Below are positions 12,002 to 34,947 of a stretch of DNA of 64,000 bases, one piece after another. The stretch is taken from positions 186,001 to 250,000 of the forward strand of contig CALSFV010000372.1 of NCBI GenBank assembly GCA_943737045.1, in the 5' to 3' direction. The number at the start of each line of letters is the position of its first letter. Within the stretch, counting starts at the first letter, position 1. This DNA comes from Parapristionchus giblindavisi. Taxonomy: Eukaryota; Nematoda; Chromadorea; Rhabditida; Diplogasteridae. A model generated the notes under the pieces. That model worked only from the letters and a program-made list of their open reading frames with translations. It ran no database searches and was not told where the DNA came from. A program made the position numbers and the translations under genes.

Positions 12002-15000
12002 ATGGACGATTGGGAGTACCTCGATGAGGTGAATGTGATGGACCTATGGCCTTCGACGATGAAAGAGGCCGTCACTTCGACCAAATGGAGCGAGAGGCGA
12101 GACGCCCTACAGGTATCATCGATCGATTCTTACCGATCGATTATCGATTGGTATTGATTGATGTTTGTGGCTTTAGGCGCTGCTCGAATTGTGCGAGAAG
12201 CATCCGCGACTGTACTCGAAGACGACTACGGTATATGGACAGATAATCGATGAACTGAAGAAGGTTATTGATTTTTTAATTTCTAGTTAGGGATATGATT
12301 TGATATGAGTGATTTCAAAATATTGTCATTTGGCTTTCGTGTAGTGAATATTGGGAAAAAGGTTGAAACATGAATATGACAGTTTGAAGTTGTTTTGTCT
12401 GTCACTGAATTCCCTATCAGACAGGCGTCTATGATGACAAGCAGATATGATCAAATCATTATTGATTGGTTGATTATTGATTGATTACAGATTCTTCTGA
12501 AGGACTCGAACATTAACGTGGTGGGAGTGGCGATTCGCGTGATCACAGCACTGGCGAGAGGACTCAGAAGGAACTTTGGATCATTCGTTGGAATGGTATG
12601 GTATTATCGTTCATCAATAAGTCATCATATCATATCGTTCATCGTTTGCTTCAATAAGCAAAAATCACACGACCAACTTGGAGGAAATGAAGTGTTGCCG
12701 TTTTTTTCATTCATTAATTAATGATATGGTCGTCTAGTAGTTTAGACAGTAACGAAACATGAATCTCACTGGTGTGATGTCTAGTTGTTCTTTGTTTTGC
12801 TTTCAGGAGTAACTTTATTCTTGGACATTGTTCAGTGCTTTCTGGTGATTGAAGCGCTTTTTATCTTATCGTTCGGCATTGGCAAAATATGCGAGCAGTG
12901 ATGAATCAATAAACGAATATTGATTCTCTGCAGGTGTGGTCGCCGCTGATTGAGAAGGCAAAGGACAAGAAAGCAACAGTGAGAGAACCACTGCCTGCGT
13001 GTCTCGACGCGGTCGCGGCTACTGTAAGTCATACTACGTGTTTATTGATTTATCGCTCTCTTGAAATTGTAGTTTCACGCCATCGGTAATTTGCAATTCA
13101 TTGGAGTTCAGATGAAATTGTAAAAGTTACACCCCGAGTTATTTTCTCTGACAAAGCTCTCTTTTAGACAAAGAAAGCGAGAGCGTGTTTCCAGAGAGTC
13201 GAGTTTTTTTTTAATATTAGCTCGGGTGTGCCTTCAAGAATGCGATATGAACATGCCACCATGATGTAGTATGGAATCTAATGAATAGTCGATTATCTTA
13301 CTCTTAATCTCAAATACGATAATATTTTTTAATATTCGAGTACGGTAATTCATCCATTTACAGTGTTCAATCGATCGAATCTCTGGTCCACTATTGGAGG
13401 GAATGGTCAAACCAAGTCCAGAGATGAAGGTTAGTGAGAATAAAAGGAGAGAGACTAAGAGATCAAAGATCAATCATGTGTCATTGTTGAAAGATCAAAG
13501 ATCAAAGATCAGTCTTTTCTTTTTTAATTTAATTTGGAAGATCATTTTTGTGCTCATACATTTTCGAGCGTCCACATTTTGGGTACGGGTCAGTTTATAA
13601 ATTGGTTAGCTTGTAAAACGCGTGTCACTTTGTAGATTTCGGCGATAAAGAAAATAAGTTTAGAAAATAAGAAAATCAGTTTATAATTCTGAAAATGTTA
13701 GTTTAACAAAAATGTATTTAACGAGAGATCAAAGATCAGTCTCATTCAGACTCTCCTCGATGGTTTCATCTATCGTTTTCTTCTTACCATTCCCTCTGCA
13801 TCATCGGCTCTTCCATTCATCAAAGATATCACTCCCATCCTGGTGAAAGTACGTTTCATCCATTCCATTTTATTGCGAGAAAGAGACATTGACAGTTTCG
13901 AAATCGTATCTGTTTATGATAAAAAAAGACACAACCCGAGCTAATTTTGCTCGCCACTCTGGTATTGTTCTCTCGTAGACAAAGAAAGCGAGAGAGTGAT
14001 GCCAGAGAGGAAAGTTTCAAATTAGCTCGAGCTGTTTCTTCAAGACATAGTCATAAGGTTTCACTGAACTATCAAAGTGTTTTGATCGATTGACGTGGAA
14101 GTTCTGGGCGAGAATGCACCGTGATTTACCTCAAATCGATTAGCCACCGTAACCTACCGTATCTCTATTTTAAGCACGCCAGTGATCCAGACGCTACCGT
14201 ACGCGATTGTGCATGCACGGCTATCGGAGGAATACGACGATTACTAGGTGGTGCACTCGACACACTACTTGGACCTCTCAATAGTGAACAGCCAAAGATG
14301 GCTAAGGTACGGTGGTTTGATGGGAGTATCGATTGACTTTTTTTCTCGATCGACTTTGTGATTATCGATTAAATGAATCATTGTTCTCCATTTCAGATTG
14401 CGGCAGCATGCGAGAAGGCAACGCAAGAAGTGGCAGAGGCTGAAGAGGCGAGGAGGGCAGCATCGGGAGTGGAAAGAGTAGATGGAGGAGGGGATGGAGG
14501 ATGTGGGGTGAGTATGAACTATGAGTATGATACAATTGTCATCGTTAGACAATACCCTGAAGGGGTGTTGGACCACCATGAAATGTAGGTTAGGATAGAA
14601 TCTAACACGGAAACGATTCTGTAACCGATTTTGGACGACTCGCAACCGTAGCCACCCATAGGGATCGCTTTCAGATTCGTTTCTTTAGTGAGGCTGTATG
14701 TATGACAGATTCCGCTTTCATTTCTCCCAATGCCCCTTCTGGTAGTTCTTCACATATGCGAAATGGCCCGTAACAGTGTTGTCAACGGTTACTCTCCTGA
14801 ACAAGTCCTTTTTTGTATTGTCACTCACTATCTATAACATACGTGGGCACCACTGCCGCTAGCGGCAATACACCCCCGATTTGTGGCACCAGACCCCCCC
14901 CCCCCCCGATTTTCCAAAAAAATCACTCAAAATGACGTATAAATGCTTAATTTTTTGCTTCCGACCCCCCGATTTTCATTTCAAGCGGCAATGCCTACCC

Positions 15001-15880
15001 ACGTATGATCTATAATGTAGTATGAGAGAATTGACTTGGTTCATTCTTGTCTCTAGCTTTAGTTTATTGGCATTGATGGCGTACGTTTCTCTGATTACAA
15101 ATTATTAGCTAACCTATATATTTCTAATTTAGTACTTAAGTGCATGCAAACCGATACTTGTACATCTATTAATATTATTAATTGTTAATTTTCAGACTTC
15201 CATCGGTGATTCAGAGGAGAATGGAGGACAATCAGCAGACAGTCAAGGGTCGATCGATCCATGGACCCTACTAGATGCCGTTGAGATCACATCTATTATG
15301 GACAGTAGGTCTGTCAGTTTGTGATTGTAGATCATGCAAGGCGATGCCCTCCTGTCGAATTAGAGCTTTTCTAAATTTGTGTGGAATATCCCCTGCAATT
15401 TAAAAAAAACCTTTTTCACTATTTCGTGCTCAGATGCCTCCTGTAGAATCGAGCTGCATGTACGCCGCCCATGTATGTTATAGACTGCCGTAATCATAGG
15501 TGGGCGCGTAAAAATGAATACTCTTTGCACACAACCTTTCCATCCTTTGCGCATTGCTTTGCCTCGCAAAAATTGGAAAATTTCCAGTCAAATCTGAATT
15601 GGCCACAAAAAATTGGCAATGTGCATAGCCTTGCCTTACAATTTCCGCGCACAACCTTTCCTCCAGCGTGCCCACCTATGGCCGTAATCCTCTCAACTTA
15701 TCGATCGATTACTCTATTGATTAATTGTTTGATTTCAGTTTCTACACAAAGTTGGCGGAGAAGAAGTGGCAGGAGAGGAAGGAGGCACTGGAAGGTCTTG
15801 AGAAGTCATTGAAGGAGAAAGGAAGAGTGGCACCATCGGGAGATATTTCTACACTCGTATCAACGATTACGAAGGTGAGC

Positions 15881-15911
<31 letters not shown>

Positions 15912-18900
15912 GGTGGATGCGGATTTCATCATGCGATCAAAATATCATTGTTTTTCTAGAACGTTGATTCTGCCGTTACATATTCATCCATGAATATATT
16001 AGACGTTTCTATATTATTTATTTATTTATAATACATCAATAAGGTGTGACAACATTTGAAAGGCAGATAAGCTTTTTCGTTATTTTTTACCCTGCTATAT
16101 TATTGCATATTATATATTTTATCAACGTGCGTTTCTACGAAGCGACGCGACACATAAATATGACGAGTGAAAAGAGTTTGAAATATAAACGTGATTTATA
16201 ATATATTAGACTGGGCCTGGATGGGATATATGTGAAGTGGAAAGGGAACTCTCGTAAGAAATTATGATCCCTATCTTGGACGATAAATTATATTTTATCT
16301 ACATGCACACGCATGCAACGACACATGAAAATAAGTATGATCAAAAATAAATAGGTGATGGTAATGACTTCACTGTCTAGAAGAAGGAAATAAGTGAAAG
16401 GTAACTCGGGCTGGGGGGGGGGTGAAAGGATCTCCATACAAATTATGGCCTATTGTAGGTACTAGAGAAGGACGTCAATATCAATGTGGCCGCCCTGGCT
16501 GCATCATGTCTCACCCTACTCGCGACCGCTCTCAGGACCGACTTTGCCTCGTACACACCCAAGGTGGGATAGAGATCAAAGATCAAAGATCAGAGATCAA
16601 TCAAGTCATTCGCTTAGGTCATCGCGTGTTGCTGCGAGAAGTTGAAGGAGAAGAAGGCGGTGGTGCGAGATCGAGTGGTCGAATGCATGGATGCCGTAGC
16701 ACTTACGGTAAGATTACTGTAGAGATAGAGTTGATTACGGTAGGACTACGGTAGATTAGGAGGGGTTATGGCAGTATCTGAGGAGACGATAGTGCTAACG
16801 ATAAGATTACGATAAAGGGGTTGCAGTACATAGAATATGAGGTACAATAGCCAGGAGGAGTTGTACTTTGCAGGTGTCAGTCGAGTCTTATACAGAGGAG
16901 TTGCTCGGAGGATTAGCAAAGGCGAATCCATCGTCGAGGTGAGGGTCCATACATAGGTGGGCACGGTGGGGGAAAGGCTGTGCGTAAACCGGGGAATTGT
17001 AAGGCAAGACTATGCGCATGGCTATTTTTAGCAGAATTGACCGGAAATTTTCCAATTTTTTTGCGAGGCAAGGCTATGTGCAAGGCCCCGCAAGGGAAGG
17101 CAAGGCTGCTTGCAAAAAGAATTCGTTTTCGCGCGCCCACCTATGATTCCATAGGTCAACTAGCTACATCCCAGATTTTCAACAAAAAAAAATTACAAAA
17201 TGTGGCCGGGCTTGGCAGTATGTAACGTACTTTTCGACCTGTGATCGATTCATCCAATCACAGATCTCAAACAGCCATCTTCATCTCTCGTCTCTTCTCT
17301 CAACACAGTTCTCACACACTACCGAAGGATGCAGCCAAGGCTCTCGCTCCAGGACTCATTAAGGTTTCCTTCATTTTCATTCATCTTCAGGATCAAATAG
17401 CGACTGAACATGCATTTAAATCCGTTGTTAAGCCATTAAAAATCTTTCCAATTTTTGTAAGGCCGTGAGGGGAAAAATCGTTTTCACGCGCCCGCCTATG
17501 ATTGTTGTTTTCGTCACTGATCTGTAAAGTATGAATCGATAATTGGAATGGATCAATCGATATCTATATTTATTCCTGAATCATTGATCCTGATCCTATT
17601 CCTCATCTTTCAGTTATCCTCCGATAGTGACAGTGAGTGTCGAGATGCGGCATTCTCCGCTCTCGCTGCCCTCCTTCGATGTGTTGGAGAAGCAGCGGGC
17701 AGAGTGCTGCTCGGAGAGGTGTACGAGGATAAGATCAAGATGACCAAGGTACGGTAGGCTGAGAGCGGGTTACTGTAGTGGAGAATATTGATTGAATGGA
17801 CCATTGATAGGGTACGGTAAACAATGACGTTGTATTGATTGATTGTAGATTGAGAAGATACGAGATGATCTGATAGCGGAGAAGGGAGCGGGGACGGCGA
17901 GTGAGGGAATTATACGATTGCATGGAGGAGGAAAGAAGGTCAGTACTTTGTTGCACTTATACTTTATTGATTATTTTCAATGGATATATGTTCACAATGA
18001 TCGATATGAATGAGTATATTGATTAGTTTTTTGTCGATTCTTTCTGAAAATTGTTCTGACTGAGTATCATGATGTGCGCCCTCTGCAGACTGCCCCATCA
18101 GGTGGACGAAAGAGTGAGGAATCGAGTGGAACGGTCGAGAAGAAGACAAATAGTGAGTGTAGTTTAGTTTACTAATTTTATATTTTCAATTGCAAGATCG
18201 AATTAGTGGGATTTGAATATCTCGATCCCATATAAGTAGAGTGATACGTGAAATCAACTGGTTGATGGGCAAGGTGTGAGTGGAATGGAACGTCAGTTGA
18301 TTGATTTCACTCGATTAATTGATTTATTGATTGATTCATTATAGATACAGTACCTCCTCGTCCATCATCTCGACCATCCACAGCCAGATCTTCACTCGGT
18401 GTGGTCAGTCCTCAATTGCATACTGTAGCCGACAAATTAGACAATATTAACCTTTTTGTATTTTTCATATGGACACTCACTGAGTATTGTGTGGTTGTGT
18501 TCATGTCCCGATGTTATGTAGTTCATACAGTGCCTGTAATGCCTTGGGCTGTGATCGTTGTCACACTTGATCTTTGATCTTTGATCTTGGTTTCATTCAG
18601 AGTCACAAACCTCCTTCGACAGCGCCCATTCGTGTGTCGTCATCCACAGGAGTTCGTCCATCACAACCTCTCACTGCCAAAACTACGATCAATAAGAATA
18701 ATGGTGAGGAGATTATGCCTTTATTGATTATTGATTATTGATGATAACGTGATTACTATTGCTGACGCACAATTGTACCATTACTAACTGCTGCCAGTCT
18801 CTCCTGGACAAAGACTTCCTGAAACTTGAAAGAACCTTGTTTATTATTTTTCTACCTTTATTAGGGGGTGACTGGAAACTGGAAACGTTTTAAATTCGAA

Positions 18901-21422
18901 TCTATATGGATGGGTGCAGAAACGCTAAATTGCCAGGCGACATTATTATCATTTTGAATAATTCTTATTCCGGTGAATCCCTTATTGGACGTGATTTCAG
19001 TATCCGCTCCGCCATCTACGAGATCTACACCGAGAGTGAGTGCACCATCACATGTAAGGAATATCGATTTATTGATTGAGTAGAGTTGATCTTTGATCTT
19101 TTCCAGTCAAAGCTGTCATCAAGCCGTCCCTCAAGTGGCAGAGCGACGCCCAATGTGAGGATTACTGTAGATCTTCGATATTATCGATTGTATTTGAATC
19201 ATTATCGATTGATTGCAGCGTGGTCTTTCTCGTGAGAATTTGAATGGATTGGGAGGAAGTGGTCCTCTGACGTTGGATGGAGCTGTGTTCAATGGGTCTG
19301 ATGCGGCAAAAGAGGCCAGGATTGCGGAGGTGAGGCTTTGATTCATTTGAAATTACGCGCATAATTCAAGCTATTAAAATGCACATCCCGAGCTAATTTG
19401 ACACTCGCTGCTCTAGCAATACTCCCGTAAACGTAGAAAGCGAGAGAGCCTTGTCAGAGCGGAGTTTTAACCTATTAGCTCGGGGCAAAAAAACGAATAC
19501 CGGATGCTTGGAATATGGGATTGTTTTAGTTTTGTGGAAAGGTCGATGTTTACGTGTACATATTTCATGTGAGAATTAAAAGATATGTTCAAGAATGGTT
19601 AAATTGAGAAAATCGATAGCTTATATTTTTTCTCCTCTATTTATCTTCTGTTTTTGTTGGTCAATTTGGGGTGCACGGTGCGTGACCAAAGATCAAAGAG
19701 CACACTCATCAGAGTGATTACGATGGATGATCTCATATATATACAATCTTTGATGTATTCAGAATCGTCCGTCAACCCTGGCTGATCTACTCAAACTGGC
19801 CTCTCACTGTGCATCCCCACCAATGATTGCTCTTCTTCGATCCGATGACCACACCAATCAACTACTCATGTGTGAATGTCTGGAATCGGTAAGAACGCGT
19901 TGCGTGTCGCGTCGCGGTCGTTCATTAATCATGGATATTCCAGTTGGATGTGGGGTCGATTCGTGATCATTCCGATATCGTCACTCGTTGGCTATCACTT
20001 CGACTCAATTCAACATCATCTCCTCTTTCTCTTATATCCAAACTCCTCCCTCTCACATCAAAGCTATTATCGATCGTTGATCTACACGATGTCGAAGTAT
20101 CGATTATTCTACCGGCTGTTGTGTCCAAGGTACTGTAAATACTGTAGACAAATAACAGGTTTGAGTACGACAAAAAAGTTTAAGGGGGTTGCACAGAAAT
20201 ATAATTGCATATTGTCAGCTAATCAAAAGTGCTGTTATTTCTCTTTTAAAATGCATTTATTTCATTTGGGTACACACAGGGAGATTATCGATTACTGTAA
20301 TGTAATATTACATATTACATTAATGTTACAATAATAATATTACACTATTCCAGATAGGAGATACTACTCGTGATTCGGTTCGCGCTGATGCTATGGCTGT
20401 ATTCCTCTCGCTCGCCGAATCCATTGGCACACCGCGAGCACTACCGTACCTTGGCGAGAGTCTCAGAGCGAAGGGATTACGGTACTGTACTATTGATTTC
20501 ACGAATTAAATTATTGATTGATTTGAGATCGAAGATGGATTCGTTGGCCATTCTGATTACGTTGCTCAGGAAGGATTCGGCGTGTCTCGCGGGTTGTACT
20601 ACTACAACGATCAAGGTATACTGTAGCTATTATATACGGTATATTGTATACGCTATTGATATATCCGGAGATGAATATTTATTGTTAGACAATGTTTGTA
20701 TCATACTTCCTCTTCTGGCATCGTTGGGGTGGGGAAAATTTCTATTCATGGATCAAATGTGAAACACGAATATGAAGGGTAGTCGGACTCTCTGAGTTTC
20801 TATGAAATACAAAACGTCGTGTTCTCGCAAAATTTGCGATGACTAATTGATAATGTAGATGTCTCAATCGATAATATTTAAATATAATAATAATAGCAGT
20901 AATAATAATATTAATAATATTATTATATTGTAATTCAGAAGTTGCTGCCTGCTCTACTTGATTGTGCAGCTGATAAGGATGCACAAGTGAGAAATCGTGG
21001 ACTGGAAGCGATGGTGATTGTGGATGGACAAATGAGAGATGATGAGACATACAAGGCTATCATGGCCAAGGTATTTATTGATTCTTAATAAAGATTTTAT
21101 TGATTTATTAAGCGTTTATTGATTATTACTTATGGTATTTCCCGTGAACGGGGTAAATAATCGATAATTGAATTTGAAGGTTCCAATGAAAGAACGAGCG
21201 TTGATCACTCAGCGGATCCAGTCTGCAGCCTCTGGACAGACGCCCACCTCTCGTATCCTCGCCCCACTTCCTCATCCTACCGTATCCTCTGCCTCATCTA
21301 CCGTACCCAAGCCGAGTAGTCTGATACGACCACCGTCCAGTAAACTACCCATGCCACCGACCACATCCCGCATTCCACGACCGGGAAGTGGTATTCCGGC
21401 TCCTGGCATGATCAAGAAATAG
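12002..21422 (+). CDS. zyg-9: ZYG-9/XMAP215/ch-TOG family microtubule polymerase
   Basis: Exons: 12002-12112, 12177-12263, 12491-12595, 12934-13023, 13364-13429, 13735-13848, 14175-14306, 14397-14507, 15196-15308, 15739-15874, 16459-16563, 16618-16707, 16874-16938, 17264-17363, 17614-17748, 17849-17938, 18089-18152, 18345-18403, 18601-18703, 19001-19053, 19107-19154, 19219-19329, 19763-19888, 19944-20129, 20354-20481, 20528-20615, 20939-21070, 21180-21422. They sum to 2991 nt, or 996 aa plus TAG. The protein starts MDDWEYLDEV, like ZYG-9. TOG1 is about residues 1-240, TOG2 about 285-530 (KKWQERKEAL, TLPKDAAKALAPGLIK), followed by a Ser/Pro-rich basic linker, a C-terminal helical TOG-like domain (about 660-910) and a Ser/Pro tail. 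The family binds tubulin through TOG repeats and promotes microtubule growth at centrosomes and meiotic spindles. As I recall, C. elegans ZYG-9 is longer (about 1400 aa), so linker and tail are shorter here or exons are missed. The start is the first in-frame ATG, after a TATAG that could accept a spliced leader. Confidence 0.93.
13125..13237. mobile_element. Palindromic MITE copy (zyg-9 intron)
   Basis: A near-complete hairpin of the dispersed family whose ends read (TTAA)AGGCACACCCCGAGCTAA and the inverse. The centre is GAGAG...CTCTC around an AAGAAAGC loop. This copy is diverged. Confidence 0.7.
13928..14044. mobile_element. Palindromic MITE copy (zyg-9 intron)
   Basis: Same family as at 13125, with CCCGAGCTAATTT on the left and AAATTAGCTCGAG on the right, folding on each other. 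Confidence 0.75.
14838..15007. mobile_element. hAT-like MITE with perfect 8-bp target duplication
   Basis: The 170-bp element begins CATACGTGGG and ends CCCACGTATG. It is flanked by identical ATCTATAA at 14830-14837 and 15008-15015. The 8-bp duplication points to the hAT superfamily. It carries a poly-C run and has no coding capacity. It sits in the zyg-9 intron 14508-15195. Confidence 0.85.
15109..15195. repeat. AT-rich dispersed repeat (AAGTGCATGCAAAC family)
   Basis: A segment with AAGTGCATGCAAACC, CTTGTACATCTATTAATATT and flanking AT. Related copies lie near 24413, 30107 (inverse), 36735 and 49553 (inverse). It ends at the acceptor of zyg-9 exon 15196-15308. Confidence 0.6.
15495..15680. 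mobile_element. hAT-like MITE with perfect 8-bp target duplication
   Basis: The 186-bp element has ends CATAGGTGGGC and GCCCACCTATG. Identical GCCGTAAT occurs at 15487-15494 and 15681-15688. It resembles the element at 16952-17145 in inverse orientation. It is inside the zyg-9 intron 15309-15738. Confidence 0.87.
15881..15905. repeat. (GA)n microsatellite at donor site
   Basis: A GA run directly follows the 5' splice site of zyg-9 exon 15739-15874. Confidence 0.8.
16952..17145. mobile_element. hAT-like MITE, CATAGGTGGGC family
   Basis: The ends are CATAGGTGGGCACG and GCGCCCACCTATG-like inverse sequence. The flanks GGTCCATA and ATTCCATA match at six of eight positions, a decayed duplication. 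It lies 14 bp after the donor of zyg-9 exon 16874-16938. A fragment of the same family ends near 17505, and a fragment of another family (ACTTTTCGACCTGTG) follows near 17229-17243. Confidence 0.8.
19375..19490. mobile_element. Palindromic MITE copy (zyg-9 intron)
   Basis: Diverged copy of the AGGCACACCCCGAGCTAA family, with CCCGAGCTAATTTG on the left and TTAGCTCGGGG on the right. Confidence 0.7.
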
Positions 21423-22966
21423 ATTGGTATACTGTAGCTACAGTAGATATTTTCGAATTGTACTAGATGTTTCTCGATTTTTATTTTACCGTTCACTTGT
21501 AATTAGTATCTCGGTATCTCGATATCATAGTGATTTATGTGTGAATAATGTTGATGTTTTATCGTTTCTGATGTTTTTATGTCATCTCCGGTTATTCTAA
21601 TCTACTGCCTTTTATCCCATCTATTTACTCACTTTGAATACCGTTTAATATAATTTAAATGTGCCTAAATCGGGTTTGAGTTTCTCCCAGTATACTATGT
21701 ATGTCCTATTCACTTTTCATCTTTTTCTTTCTTTGTTCTTTATGTGCATAACTGTTATTCCCACCCAGATTGTCGGATTATTTTGCTAATTGCTAATTGA
21801 AAGATTATAAATTGATGTTTTACATATAACAACTTCTGTGAAATACGAGCAGTGAACACTGAAATTGATAGTTTGTCCTTGGACCAGTAAATTTTGTTTT
21901 AATGAAGTCGTAATTTCTTATCAGATCAAATTGAATCATTCACACCTTTTGATTGTCTTGTAGTCTGTCCCTCTATTAATGAATGATCCTCCTTTATCAT
22001 TCATTATATTGTATAGAAGCTAAGACTGGCTATTGCTTCCCCTCCTCATTTATTGATATATCTCTTGGGTATTTTGACTATTCTAGTCGAGTTTCATACC
22101 GTTTCTTGAATGGAGATGAATTCACTCATAGACGAAATGATAGATCTTGCGGTTTAGGAGATTAAACTGCCCCCTCCCCCCCATCTCATTATAATATTCG
22201 GAAAGGTTAAAAAAATATTATTATTATAATTATTAATAAATATTTTGTAGCAGCTAGGTCCATTTATTGATTCGTTCTCGTAAGTGAAGTATGGCTATAT
22301 CATATCTCGCGAATAATTTCCCTTTAATGTCGTAGGCATCGCACTTGTGGGGCTTCACACGCATATGTCTTCCATTCTTTATTACTTCCACACAGTTTAC
22401 CTCCACTTTATCTTCCTTTCCCAAATCTACAATTAAAAAAATTTTTTAAGATTGTTGTTGTAGTTGCCTGTTTATACCATATCCGCTACTGCATCCACTG
22501 ACACAACTAACATGGCTCTGCAATGAGCTGTATTTTCTCATGTTTGGAAAATCGATGACTCGATGAAAAATCTGAGAGTGAGGAAAATACAAAATGTAAT
22601 TAGTTATTTATTCTCACCTCCTCTTTCCTTCTCACTCATTCCATACAAACTCTCTCGTTGTCGTGGAGATTTTCGTTTTTAATCCAATCTGATACAACAA
22701 CTATCTCTATTCGGAGATAATTGCTTTTTTCGCACCTCTACGCTCTTTAAAGATCCCTCCCTAGAGACCCGAGTTGGTTCCGGGTTTTTTAAAAGCATAC
22801 CCGCGCTAAATTGGAACTCTCCGCTCTGTCAATGATCTCTCACTTTCTGTGCCTACAGCATTGCCAGAGAGGAGAGTTGTGAATTAGCTCGGGGGGTGTG
22901 GCTTTACTGACTCCCTAGAGATCCGAGATCTTTCAACGGCACTTATCACTTTATTATATGTTTAAG
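21423..22966. other. Intergenic region between zyg-9 and the KCNQ gene
   Basis: About 1.5 kb of AT-rich sequence. It holds a palindromic MITE (22787-22906) and AATAAA-like strings, one near 22236. No convincing reading frame or promoter motif was recognised. Confidence 0.55.
22787..22906. mobile_element. Palindromic MITE copy upstream of KCNQ gene
   Basis: A hairpin with CTCTCCGCTCTG on the left and CAGAGAGGAGAG on the right, bounded by CCGCGCTAA and TTAGCTCGGGG. It ends about 60 bp before the proposed KCNQ start codon. Confidence 0.75.
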
Positions 22967-34065
<11,099 letters not shown>

Positions 34066-34947
34066 TTATATACATAATTATTAGATTTTTGAAATTTACA
34101 TACCATTACGAGGGTTCTCACCTGCTTTCATGATCTCTAGCAATATCTTTTCTGACTGCTAACAGAGGCACACCCAGAGCTAATTTTACTCTACGCTTTG
34201 GTCACACTCTCTGTCTTCTCAGTCTGCGAGAGAGCGCGGCCAGAGTGGAGAGTAAAATTAGTTGGGAGTGTGACTTTAAGCCATCCTTACAATTACTCAT
34301 TATGAATTATAGAAGAACTGAACAATATCAGAAACAAGAAAAATAAATTTGCAGTTCGTAGTTTTAAGGGCGTGATTTGCATTCTGACTATTCAAGAATA
34401 ATTATTTTGGCTTTGTTTTGTAGTTAATAAATCTTGAGAGACAAGATCACAAATAAAACCATGGTCAAATCACGTTTCTGAAAGTAACAAACATTTACAA
34501 ACATTTTGCGAAATGTATTAAATGTTTGCAGAATGGGTAGTATTTTCTGTATACGACATATTGCCAATGCGTTTGACTGAGTCTCCTGGTGATTTTACGA
34601 TGTTGGTTGATGATTATCCATTAATTCTTTAGCATATCATCACATCTGTTCTTCCCCGTATTGTCATTCATTGTTACAATATACCACGATTGAGAACCAT
34701 TCCAAGCCACATTTTTCTAGGTGTGCTGTGGTCTTTAAAGTAGTCAGAGTGTTGTGCCGTATGTTGTTCATTGTTCACTTAATTAGAGTAACTACAGTTC
34801 ATTCCTTCACATAATACATTTATTTGTACGTTTACGTCGAACCTAATAAGCATAATTGTGATAATAAACCAAGGCTAACCCATACGCGTCCATACGTCTG
34901 TGCTCAATAATATACAAAAATCAAATACCAAAGATCAAAGATCAAAT
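34066..34947. other. Intergenic region between convergent KCNQ and GSTK-A genes
   Basis: About 880 bp between two stop codons on opposite strands. It contains a palindromic MITE (34165-34279). AATAAA-like strings occur near 34343 (plus) and 34822 (minus) and could serve as poly(A) signals. Otherwise unremarkable. Confidence 0.6.
34165..34279. mobile_element. Palindromic MITE copy downstream of KCNQ gene
   Basis: GAGGCACACCCAGAGCTAAT and the inverse bound a stem with TCTGCGAGAGAGCG. It is well preserved, 100 bp after the KCNQ stop. Confidence 0.75.
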
